From positions 1-50,630 of the forward strand of contig JAKDJD010000019.1 in NCBI GenBank assembly GCA_030454085.1: a stretch of 50,630 bases of DNA. The letters are read 5' to 3'. Positions within the stretch are counted from its first letter, which is position 1. Every line of letters begins with the position of its first letter. The DNA is from Kocuria sp. Its GTDB lineage: Bacteria; Actinomycetota; Actinomycetes; Actinomycetales; Micrococcaceae. The notes beneath the pieces were generated by a model. That model searched no databases, was not told the DNA's origin, and was given only the letters and a program-made list of their open reading frames with translations. Below are positions 43,447 through 50,630 of the stretch, in pieces. The position numbers and the translations under genes are program-made.

Positions 43447-44171
43447 GCCGCAGGACCACCTGCGGAATCGTCCTTGGCGGCGGCCTCGCGCTTCTGTGCC
43501 TTCTTGCGCTCCCTCATGACCTCGAGCCCAATCGGTATCACCGAGAGCAGGACCAGGACGACGACGATCAGATCCACGTTCTCGCGGATCCAGGTCACGT
43601 TGCCCAGCCAGACCCCGGCGAAGGTCAGGAGGATGCACCACAGCAGCGCCCCGAAAATATTCCACTTCGCGAAGTCGGCATACCGGTATTTGGCGATCCC
43701 GGCCGTCAGCGGTACGTACGTGCGCACGATCGGCACGAAGCGGGCGAGGACCAGCGCCTTTCCACCGTACTTGTTGAAGAAGGTGTGGGCGCGATCGAGA
43801 TTCGCGTAGTTGAGTACGCGCCCGTGCTCAGAGAACAGTTTGCGACCGAAAAAGTGGCCGAGCATGTATCCAACTTGGTCACCCAGTACAGCCGCGACGC
43901 TCACGCAGATCAGCAGAATCCAAAGGTTCAGCCCGAGCTGATGATGGAGAAGGCCGGTGGTGAACAGCAGGGAGTCGCCCGGCAGGAAAGGGAAGAGGAC
44001 CCCCGACTCGATGAACACGATCAACGATACGAGTCCCAGAACCCACGGACCCGCGTGTGCCAGAACCTCCTCCAGATCGAATCCCAGGAGCCCGAGGCTC
44101 GGGGTCGGTAGCGCACTCAGCGTCGTGAGGTGCTGGGGCATCTGGAGGCCGAGGTCCGCAATGGCTGACAT
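43443..44171 (-). CDS. DedA-family membrane protein
   Basis: The 242-residue integral membrane protein is of the DedA/SNARE-associated (VTT) family, whose members have been linked to undecaprenyl-phosphate or phospholipid flipping and membrane-potential maintenance. The motifs are FIESGVLFPFLPGDSLLF, GDQVGYMLGHFFGRKL and LARFVPIVRTYVPLTAGIAKYRYADF, with the conserved acidic and Arg residues. The C-terminal tail is charged (RERKKAQKREAAAKDD). AAGGTAG precedes the ATG. It is monocistronic, convergent and overlapping with the P450 gene by 3 nt. Confidence 0.92.
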   Translation of the reverse strand: MSAIADLGLQMPQHLTTLSALPTPSLGLLGFDLEEVLAHAGPWVLGLVSLIVFIESGVLFPFLPGDSLLFTTGLLHHQLGLNLWILLICVSVAAVLGDQVGYMLGHFFGRKLFSEHGRVLNYANLDRAHTFFNKYGGKALVLARFVPIVRTYVPLTAGIAKYRYADFAKWNIFGALLWCILLTFAGVWLGNVTWIRENVDLIVVVLVLLSVIPIGLEVMRERKKAQKREAAAKDDSAGGPAA

Positions 44172-44323
44172 GAAGCTACCTTGTATCGATGGGAAGGGGA
44201 ACGCCCTGAATATTCTACTGCAGAGAACCTGGGTGCCGGCTGTGGGCGAAGACCGAAAAGCCGGTGACCCGGGTTGTCCACAGGCCCCCAGTACGGATCC
44301 GCGCGACCTGCCAGACTGGACTC

Positions 44324-46495
44324 ATGACCGTTGCCGACCCTGCCTCAGATCTCCGTGACCGAGCCCTCCACCACCTGCGCGCCCTGACGGGCAACCCGGA
44401 CGCCGATTTCCACGCCGGACAGTTCGAATCGATCCGCGCCCTCGTCGAGGACAGGGCCCGAGCACTGGTCGTCCAGCGGACGGGGTGGGGCAAATCCGCC
44501 GTCTACTTCATCTCTTCGCTGCTCATGAGGGAGCTTGGGGGCGGTCCTGCCCTGATTATCTCGCCGTTGCTGGCCCTCATGAGGGACCAGGTTGCCGCAG
44601 CCGAGCGTGCCGGGGTTCGGGCCGCCGCCGTGAATTCGGCCAACGCGACCGAGTGGAACGAGATCCGGGAGAGCATCCGCGCCGGTGAGCTCGACGTTCT
44701 TCTGATCAGTCCCGAACGGCTGAACAACCCCCGATTCCGTGACGAATGGATGCCCACGCTCATGAGCACCTGCTCCCTCGTGGTCGTCGACGAGGCCCAC
44801 TGCATCTCCGACTGGGGCCACGATTTCCGTCCGGACTACCGTCGCATCAAGGACATCATTGGGCGGCTTCCGGATGGGGTGCCCGTCCTCGCGACCACGG
44901 CCACGGCCAACGAACGGGTGGTCACCGACGTCCAGGAACAACTGGGGGTCCGTAACGATCCGGCGTCGGACGTCGAGGGCTCGGGAGACGTGTTCACCCT
45001 CCGCGGGCCGCTCGCGAGGGACAGCCTTCGGTTGGGGGTCCTTGAATTGCGCGACAACGCCTCCCGGGTCGCGTGGCTGATCGAACATCTGAAGGACCTT
45101 CCGGGCAGCGGGATCGTCTACGCGTTGACGGTTTCGGCGGCCGAGGACACCGCGCGGATCCTGACCGAGTCCGGGTACAGCGTCCGGCCCTACACGGGGC
45201 GGACCGACTCTGCCGACCGCGAGTCGGCCGAGGACGACCTCAAGAACAACCGCGTCAAAGCATTGGTCGCCACCAGCGCGCTGGGCATGGGCTTCGACAA
45301 GCCCGATTTGCGGTTCGTGGTCCATTTGGGGGCGCCGTCGTCACCCGTGGCCTACTACCAGCAGGTCGGCCGTGCCGGACGCGCCACGGACAGCGCCGAC
45401 GTCCTGCTCCTGCCCGGTCAGGAAGACGCCGAGATCTGGAAGTACTTTGCGACCGCGTCCATGCCTACCCGGGAGAACGCCGAGGCCGTGCTCGACACGC
45501 TCGCTCGGTCCTCGGCCGCACTGTCGGTCGCGGCGCTCGAGTCCGCGGTCAATATCAAGCGCACGTCCTTGGAGCTCCTTCTCAAGGTCCTGGCGGTCGA
45601 GGACGCCGTGGAACGAACTCAGGGCGGCTGGACGGCCACGGGCAATCCGTGGACCTACGACGCCGCACGGTACGAGCGCATCGCAGAGGCCAGGCGACGG
45701 GAACAAACGGCGATGCTGGACTACGAAGCAGGACAGATGTGCCGTATGCAGTTCCTGGCGGATCAGCTCGATGACCGAACGGCACGCCCTTGTGGCCGCT
45801 GTGACGTGTGTGCGGGGCCCTGGTACCCGCAGGACGTCGATGACGAGGCCTCGCGCAGGGCAAAACACGGACTGGTCCGTGTGGGGGTCCCGATCGAGCC
45901 CAGGGCCCAGTGGCCGAGCGGGCTGCCCAAACTCGGTATCGACATGAAGGGCAAGATCTCCCCAGACGAACGCTTCGAACGAGGAAGGGTTCTGGCCCGG
46001 CTCACCGATCTCGGGTGGGGCAACAGGCTCCGGGAAGTCTTCGTCAACGACGACGCCGGCGCGCCGATCGATTGCGAGGTCCCCGCCGATCTCGGCAAAG
46101 CGTGCATCGCGGTTCTTGCCGAATGGGACTGGTCGGAACGGCCCGTCGGGGTGGTGTCCATACCGTCAGCCGGCCGGCCGCTCCTGACACGATCTCTGAC
46201 GCGAGGGCTGGCCTCGGCCGGCAAACTGCCGTATTGGGGTGAACTCGAGGTCTCACCGGACGCTCCGGCCGTCGCCGGCCAGCGAGGGGGAAACAGCGCG
46301 TTCGCTGTCGCTGCCGTCTGGGGAAGATTCCGGGTGGGCGACGAGCTGGCCGAACGGATCGATCAGGCCAAGGGGCCGGTTCTGCTGGTCGACGACCTCG
46401 TCGATTCCCGGTGGACCATGACGGTCGCCGCCAGAGAGCTGCGTCTGGCCGGGGCGCGCGGCGTGCTTCCCTTCGCATTGGCCCTTCAGGGGTGA
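44324..46495 (+). CDS. RecQ-family DNA helicase with phosphoribosyltransferase-like C-terminus
   Basis: The 723-residue superfamily 2 helicase has Walker A TGWGKS (53-58, Trp in place of the usual Gly), DEAHCISDWGHDFRPDYRRI, SALGMGFDKPDLRFVVHLGAP and YYQQVGRAGRA, as in RecQ. A Zn-type Cys cluster follows (CRMQF...CGRCDVC), then, instead of an HRDC domain, a region ending in VLLVDDLVDSRWT (Asp-Asp at 690-691), which copies the PRPP-binding motif of phosphoribosyltransferases. It probably unwinds branched DNA in repair; the role of the tail is unknown. The ATG 44324 lacks a good ribosome binding site. It overlaps hrpB by 10 nt, tail to tail. Confidence 0.88.
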   Translation: MTVADPASDLRDRALHHLRALTGNPDADFHAGQFESIRALVEDRARALVVQRTGWGKSAVYFISSLLMRELGGGPALIISPLLALMRDQVAAAERAGVRAAAVNSANATEWNEIRESIRAGELDVLLISPERLNNPRFRDEWMPTLMSTCSLVVVDEAHCISDWGHDFRPDYRRIKDIIGRLPDGVPVLATTATANERVVTDVQEQLGVRNDPASDVEGSGDVFTLRGPLARDSLRLGVLELRDNASRVAWLIEHLKDLPGSGIVYALTVSAAEDTARILTESGYSVRPYTGRTDSADRESAEDDLKNNRVKALVATSALGMGFDKPDLRFVVHLGAPSSPVAYYQQVGRAGRATDSADVLLLPGQEDAEIWKYFATASMPTRENAEAVLDTLARSSAALSVAALESAVNIKRTSLELLLKVLAVEDAVERTQGGWTATGNPWTYDAARYERIAEARRREQTAMLDYEAGQMCRMQFLADQLDDRTARPCGRCDVCAGPWYPQDVDDEASRRAKHGLVRVGVPIEPRAQWPSGLPKLGIDMKGKISPDERFERGRVLARLTDLGWGNRLREVFVNDDAGAPIDCEVPADLGKACIAVLAEWDWSERPVGVVSIPSAGRPLLTRSLTRGLASAGKLPYWGELEVSPDAPAVAGQRGGNSAFAVAAVWGRFRVGDELAERIDQAKGPVLLVDDLVDSRWTMTVAARELRLAGARGVLPFALALQG

Positions 46496-49098
46496 GAAGT
46501 CCTGGTCTTGGTCCTGGCCGTGGCCGTTGCGTTCCACGGGTCCTCGGGCCACGGGTGTTTGACGTAGCGGCCGCGGTTTTCGGCGCGCACCTGCGGATAC
46601 ACGTTCTCCCAGAAGTTCGTGAGGTCCTGGGTGACCGCGAGTGGTCTGCGTGCCGGCGATAGCAGGTGCAGGGTCACGGGCACTCGGCCGTCGCACACGG
46701 TCGGGCCGGAGGGCCAGCCGAAGCATTCTTGTAATTTCACGGCGAGCACGGGTGGAGCCACCTGGTTCTCGTGGTCTTCGGCGGCGGGCCATTCCAGGCG
46801 GACGGCTGAGCCGCTGGGCACTCGGATACGTTCGGGCGCGATCTCGTCGAAACGGGAGGCCTCCGGCCAGGGCAGGAGCCTTCTCAGCGCCGAGGTCGCA
46901 TCCGCGCGTCGGGGCGAAGCCCCCCGAGCGATGGCTTCCAGCTCTGGTCCCAACCAAGTCTCCGCCGTCCGCGTGAGCTCGCCCAACCGGACATCAGGCC
47001 AGGGATCTCCGAAAACGGCGCGCACCAGACCCAGGCGGGAGCGGAGAACCTCAAAGGACTCACTCGGCCGAAGGACGTCACGGAGACCGAGGTCGGTCAG
47101 AGCCCGGGCCACGGCGCGGCGGCCTCCCTCGGCCGATGGGCGGCAGGGGGTGGCACTGAGCTCGATCGCGCCCAGGCTCCGTACCCAGCGTGCGCTGACC
47201 TTGCCATCGCCTTGGGACGGGTCAAAGGTCGCGACCTCTTCCTCACGCAGCAATTCGGCGCCCGCAAGCTGGGCGGTGTCGGCGTCCAGAACCGCGGCGG
47301 CCCGGATCAGCGCTGTTCCCTGAGCCAAACCGGCTTCGGCCACGGCGAGCCATGGTTGGCCTGACAATCCTGAGTCCCTGGGCAGCGACGCACCCGTGCC
47401 GGAGGCCATCAGGTAGTCGGAGCTCCCCGGGGCTCTCACCCGCGCGATTCCGTCGGGGAAGGCGAGTGCGGTGACGAGGGCGGCGTCCTGCTCCGTGGCA
47501 GGCGGCGACGTCGAGGGGGCGCCGACCTCGTTCTCCAAGCGACGCACCTCGTGCTTCCATCGGTTGTCGCCGGAATGTCGCAACTGGCGGATCAGGGCCC
47601 AGACATCGGCCCCCGGAGCGCGCTGCTCGGATTCCAGCGCCGCGACCGTCTCCGCGGCGGCGCGTGTGCCGACGAGATCGGCGCCGTCGAACAGGGCCCG
47701 GGCCAGTCTGGGATCGGCGGGTACCGTCGCGAGGCGTCGTCCCAGCGGGGTTGCCCGTTCGTCGTCGTCGATCGCTCCGAGAGCGGTCAAGGTGTTCCGG
47801 GCGTTGGCATGGGCACGTTCCGGCAACGGGTTGGGGAGCCGGAGCCCTTGCCCGCCAGGTGCGCCCCAACAGGCCAGATCGAGGACAGCGTTCGTCAAGT
47901 CGCTGGTCTCGACCTCGGGCGGCGTGACCGCGGGCCGGGCGGCGAAGTCCGACGGCGACATGCACCGAACGACCTCGCCCGGAGCTTCCCGAGCCGCGCG
48001 CCCGGCCCGCTGGACCATGGCCGCCTTGGACGCGCCCACGGTCACGAGGCCACTCATTCCGCGCATCGCATCCACCCGCTGCTGTCGGTCCAGACCGGCG
48101 TCGACCACCAGACGAACCCCCGGGACGGTGAGCGCGGACTCGGCGACGTTGGTCGCGAGGATGATGCGCTGCCGTCCGGCCGCCGAACCTCGCAGGACTC
48201 GATCCTGTTCGGGCGGGGGAGTCCGCCCCATGAGAGTCAGGACCTCCGCCTCGTCACGGATCAAGCGCCTCGTCTCTCCGGCGACGCGGTCGATCTCCCG
48301 GGCGCCGGGGAGGAACACGAGGACGTCGCCGTCGGTCGTGGCCCGGTGCTCGGAGATCGTTGCCGCCACGTGGTGCAGGAAAGCCGGGGTGACCCCGCGC
48401 GCATCCAGAGCAGGGGCCTGCGGTGCCGCCCACGTCTCGGTCAATTCGAACGAGGCACTGGAAGCGCTGGCCACCGCGGCCGGTCGTGCATCGTCGCCCA
48501 GCAGTTCCGCCCACGTGCGCGCGTCAAGGGTCGCGGACATGACGACCAGGGACAGATCATCGCGCAACTCCGCCAGTTGCCGGAGCATGCCGAAAGTGAG
48601 GTCGGAGTCGAGGTGCCGTTCGTGGACCTCGTCGAGAATGACGCCCGCGGTATCGGCCAGTTCGGGGTCACGGACCAGACGCCGAAGGAGGACCCCCGTG
48701 GTCACGAACTCGATCAGCGTCTCAGCGGATACCTTGTGTTCTCCCCGGACCGTGAACCCGACACGGCCCCCGACTCGCTCTCCCGAGAGTGCCGACAGGC
48801 GATGGGCAGCCGAGCGTGCGGCAATGCGTCGCGGCTGGGTCACGACGATGCGGCGTGGCCGCCCGACGGCGCCTCCGAGCCGCGGCTCGGTGCGGTTCTC
48901 GTTCGGGTGGATCCGGGCGGAGTGCTGCGAGATCCAGTTCGCGAGGAAGGGAGGGACGAGGGTCGTCTTGCCCGTGCCGGGTGGGGCCTCGACGACGGCA
49001 CGGAGGGCTCCGGCGTCATCGCCCGCCGCCGCCAAGCGAGGAAGGAGTTCCGCGGCCGGCAGGGAGCGGCCCATGGAGTCGACGTCGAAAATAATCAT
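46486..49098 (-). CDS. hrpB: ATP-dependent helicase HrpB
   Basis: The 870-residue DEAH-box helicase has Walker A APPGTGKTT (38-46), LDEVHERHLDSD as motif II, VVMSATLDA as motif III, and NVAESALTVPGVRLVVDAGLDR and QRAGRAAREAPG as motifs V-VI. The long C-terminal part (HA2/OB-like, then the HrpB-specific end with LTNFWENVYPQVRAENRGRYVKHPWPEDPWNA) identifies HrpB rather than HrpA. The length fits the family, whose biological role is poorly known. The ATG 49098 gives a short unusual lead, MIIFDVDSMGRSLPAAELLP. Confidence 0.93.
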   Translation of the reverse strand: MIIFDVDSMGRSLPAAELLPRLAAAGDDAGALRAVVEAPPGTGKTTLVPPFLANWISQHSARIHPNENRTEPRLGGAVGRPRRIVVTQPRRIAARSAAHRLSALSGERVGGRVGFTVRGEHKVSAETLIEFVTTGVLLRRLVRDPELADTAGVILDEVHERHLDSDLTFGMLRQLAELRDDLSLVVMSATLDARTWAELLGDDARPAAVASASSASFELTETWAAPQAPALDARGVTPAFLHHVAATISEHRATTDGDVLVFLPGAREIDRVAGETRRLIRDEAEVLTLMGRTPPPEQDRVLRGSAAGRQRIILATNVAESALTVPGVRLVVDAGLDRQQRVDAMRGMSGLVTVGASKAAMVQRAGRAAREAPGEVVRCMSPSDFAARPAVTPPEVETSDLTNAVLDLACWGAPGGQGLRLPNPLPERAHANARNTLTALGAIDDDERATPLGRRLATVPADPRLARALFDGADLVGTRAAAETVAALESEQRAPGADVWALIRQLRHSGDNRWKHEVRRLENEVGAPSTSPPATEQDAALVTALAFPDGIARVRAPGSSDYLMASGTGASLPRDSGLSGQPWLAVAEAGLAQGTALIRAAAVLDADTAQLAGAELLREEEVATFDPSQGDGKVSARWVRSLGAIELSATPCRPSAEGGRRAVARALTDLGLRDVLRPSESFEVLRSRLGLVRAVFGDPWPDVRLGELTRTAETWLGPELEAIARGASPRRADATSALRRLLPWPEASRFDEIAPERIRVPSGSAVRLEWPAAEDHENQVAPPVLAVKLQECFGWPSGPTVCDGRVPVTLHLLSPARRPLAVTQDLTNFWENVYPQVRAENRGRYVKHPWPEDPWNATATARTKTRTSHP

Positions 49099-49144
49099 CG
49101 TTCCAGCCTGTCAGCTGTGCACACCCGGGGTCCGTGCAGGATGC

Positions 49145-50083
49145 TCAGCCCGGGAGATTCTCGAACAGGGCTTTCGCGGTCACGAGATCCTGCCAGCCCA
49201 TCCCCACGGTTTTGAAGAGCGCAGGGCGGGACGGATCGCGCTTGCCGTCCAGGACGAGGGACGAGAGACCACCGAGGTCCTCGCGGCGGAGCAGGTGCCG
49301 TTGGACGGCGATGACGGCGTCGCCTGCTTCCCTCAGGGCCGTATCCACGTCCTCCACGTAGAAGGCCGCGCGACGGGCCAGGGCATCGTCGGTTTCCCGG
49401 GCGTCCGGTGAGTGCGAACCCATTGCGACGACGACGGCGCCGTTCTGCACCTTGTCGCCGTCGAAGAGCGGTTCCTGGGAGCTCGTGCAACAGGCAACGA
49501 TGTCTGCGTTCTCGACGTCGTCGGCCTCGCCTGCTTTTGCATTGAAGCCTTCCGAGATCAGTGTTTCCACCAACCGCGCGGTCTTGTTGGCGCTCCGGCC
49601 GACGATCCGGACGCTCGAGATTTCGCGGACCGCAGCGGCCGCCCTGACGTGGTACTCGGCCTGCGGGCCGGTCCCGAAGACCACGAGGCGGCTCGCATCG
49701 GGTGCGGCGAGCATCTCGATACCCAAGGCGGAGACGGCCGGGGTGCGGATGGCCGTCAGGGCCGGTCCGTCGATCACGGCCAGGGGGCTGAGGGTATCCG
49801 AGTCGAAGAGGATGTAGCTGCCCTGGATCAGGGGTGCGCCTTTGCGGGGGTTATCCGGTCCCAAAGTCAAGATCTTGATGCCCGCGTAGTCACCGAACTC
49901 GCTCGGCATCATGAGGAACTCGCCGTGCTCGAGCTCGGCCGAGGTCCGGGGGTGGGCGAGGGCAGGATCGTAGCCCTGGAGCAACGCCTGTTTCAGAGCA
50001 TCCACTGCGGCTCTCATCGGCAGGTGGGCCAGGACCTGCTCTGCATTGATGTTTCTGACTTCGGGCGATGCCAACTCGGACAT
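49145..50083 (-). CDS. Ornithine cyclodeaminase / mu-crystallin family protein
   Basis: The 312-residue NAD(P)-binding protein is of the OCD/mu-crystallin family, whose members include ornithine cyclodeaminase, alanine dehydrogenase and ketimine reductases. The dinucleotide motif is VVFGTGPQAEYHVRA, preceded by LTAIRTPAVSALGIEMLA, and GIKILTLGPDNPRKGAPLIQGSYILFD is the substrate side. ATG 50083 has GGAGG 4 nt upstream; the frame open to 50137 is less likely. The substrate is not predictable. It lies 46 nt upstream of hrpB on the same strand. Confidence 0.9.
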   Translation of the reverse strand: MSELASPEVRNINAEQVLAHLPMRAAVDALKQALLQGYDPALAHPRTSAELEHGEFLMMPSEFGDYAGIKILTLGPDNPRKGAPLIQGSYILFDSDTLSPLAVIDGPALTAIRTPAVSALGIEMLAAPDASRLVVFGTGPQAEYHVRAAAAVREISSVRIVGRSANKTARLVETLISEGFNAKAGEADDVENADIVACCTSSQEPLFDGDKVQNGAVVVAMGSHSPDARETDDALARRAAFYVEDVDTALREAGDAVIAVQRHLLRREDLGGLSSLVLDGKRDPSRPALFKTVGMGWQDLVTAKALFENLPG

Positions 50084-50176
50084 TGATCCTCCACGGCTCG
50101 CGCTCGTGCGCGGGCCCATTAGCGCGTCTGACTGCACACGCGAGTCTACCGGCCTTCGAGACGTCGTGCTCGCGAC

Positions 50177-50630
50177 TCACTTCTCGCCCGCACCGGCCGA
50201 CGCCAGACGACGCCGGTAGAGGGCGCAGCCCGCAAGGGTCATGCCGAGCATGGCTGCGCAAACGCCCGCCGCCCGGGGCACGACGGCTTTGTTCGCGGCG
50301 GTCTGTGGGCGGGGGGCGGCCTGCGGAGAAGGAGCCGTGCGGGACGACCCGTCGGAGCCCCGAACCGGGCCCTGGGCGACGGGTGAAATGCCGGTCGGCA
50401 GCGGCGTCGGCTCGGTCATGGCAGCGGGTTTCGGCCTGACGATCTCGTGAATTCGGTTCGATCCGTCCCCGGGGACGCCACCATGTTCCGGGCCCGAGGC
50501 AGGGGGCGGTGCCGAGGGGGATGTTGAGACTCTCGACGGCGTCGTGGCGGGCATTGCGGCAGGAGTCGACTCGCCGACAGTCGGTGACTCGGGGATCGGG
50601 GAGCGAGAAGGCTGGGAGCTGGGAGTCGGT
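50177..50630 (-). CDS. C-terminal part of a Pro/Ser/Thr-rich surface protein (start outside window)
   Basis: The minus-strand frame is open to the window edge, so only about 150 C-terminal residues are visible. They are rich in Pro, Ser, Thr and Ala, as in wall-spanning linkers. They end in a hydrophobic helix (AAGVCAAMLGMTLAGCALY) and a basic tail (RRRLASAGAGEK). This suggests a C-terminal membrane anchor. No LPxTG motif is visible before the helix (PTGIS occurs, but far upstream), so sortase anchoring is not supported. The function of the missing N-terminal part is unknown. Confidence 0.7.
   Translation of the reverse strand, partial: PTPSSQPSRSPIPESPTVGESTPAAMPATTPSRVSTSPSAPPPASGPEHGGVPGDGSNRIHEIVRPKPAAMTEPTPLPTGISPVAQGPVRGSDGSSRTAPSPQAAPRPQTAANKAVVPRAAGVCAAMLGMTLAGCALYRRRLASAGAGEK

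Noticed and set aside
50330..50420. Sortase LPxTG motif in the terminal surface protein
   Set aside because: The PTGIS sequence is far from the hydrophobic helix and lacks Leu-Pro in the right register for sortase.

Overview
The window is GC-rich, almost fully coding chromosome from an actinobacterium, most likely a member of the Micrococcales. This rests on the gene order tRNA-Ser, SRP RNA, dnaX, recR, an aspartokinase with an in-frame internal beta-subunit start, frequent GTG/TTG starts, TAGGGT-type -10 elements and a split CrtYc/CrtYd lycopene cyclase. I see no prophage, insertion sequence, CRISPR array or rRNA. The genus is not proven. The carotenoid gene set resembles that of Brevibacterium-type makers of aromatic carotenoids.

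Layout. 1-3.5 kb: purine genes purL, purQ and purS (minus strand), beside a G/C homopolymer tract at the window edge. 3.6-7.3 kb: a Tat-like lipoprotein polysaccharide deacetylase, a conserved protein of unknown function, and lysC. 7.5-12.2 kb: recR with an unusually long tail, dnaX with a long disordered tail, the SRP RNA and tRNA-Ser(GGA). 12.3-22.5 kb: an MFS transporter, a gene-poor stretch, a HerA/DUF853 ATPase, an NmrA-like protein, BrnQ, an acyl-CoA synthetase, a hotdog thioesterase and an RpiB-like isomerase. 22.6-27.8 kb: a small membrane protein, an SDR-TspO fusion, a CPBP-type membrane protein, and crtB-crtI. 27.8-31.5 kb: a heterodimeric ABC exporter. 31.6-38.1 kb: a galactose locus, with galK, galT and a DeoR regulator diverging from a sodium symporter, a small membrane protein and galM. 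38.7-43.4 kb: crtYc-crtYd-crtU-crtE-P450. 43.4-50.6 kb: DedA, a RecQ helicase with a phosphoribosyltransferase-like tail, HrpB, an ornithine cyclodeaminase-family protein, and the 3' end of a surface protein.

How the genes work together. CrtE (GGPP), CrtB (phytoene), CrtI (lycopene), CrtYc/Yd (beta-carotene) and CrtU (isorenieratene) form a complete route to an aromatic C40 carotenoid. A cytochrome P450 overlapping crtE is a good candidate for ring hydroxylation. No UbiA-type lycopene elongase is present, which argues against C50 pigments. The pathway is split into two blocks about 11 kb apart, with an ABC exporter and the galactose genes between them. The galactose locus pairs uptake, mutarotation, kinase and uridylyltransferase under a DeoR regulator; galE is not in the window.

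The least ordinary items are the SDR-TspO fusion beside crtB, a terminator cassette with a conserved tail found twice between convergent genes, a two-copy palindromic intergenic repeat, the small membrane protein locked to the symporter, the tail on RecR, and the promoter/leader region in front of crtYc. All functional statements are from reading the sequence and family knowledge; no searches were run.
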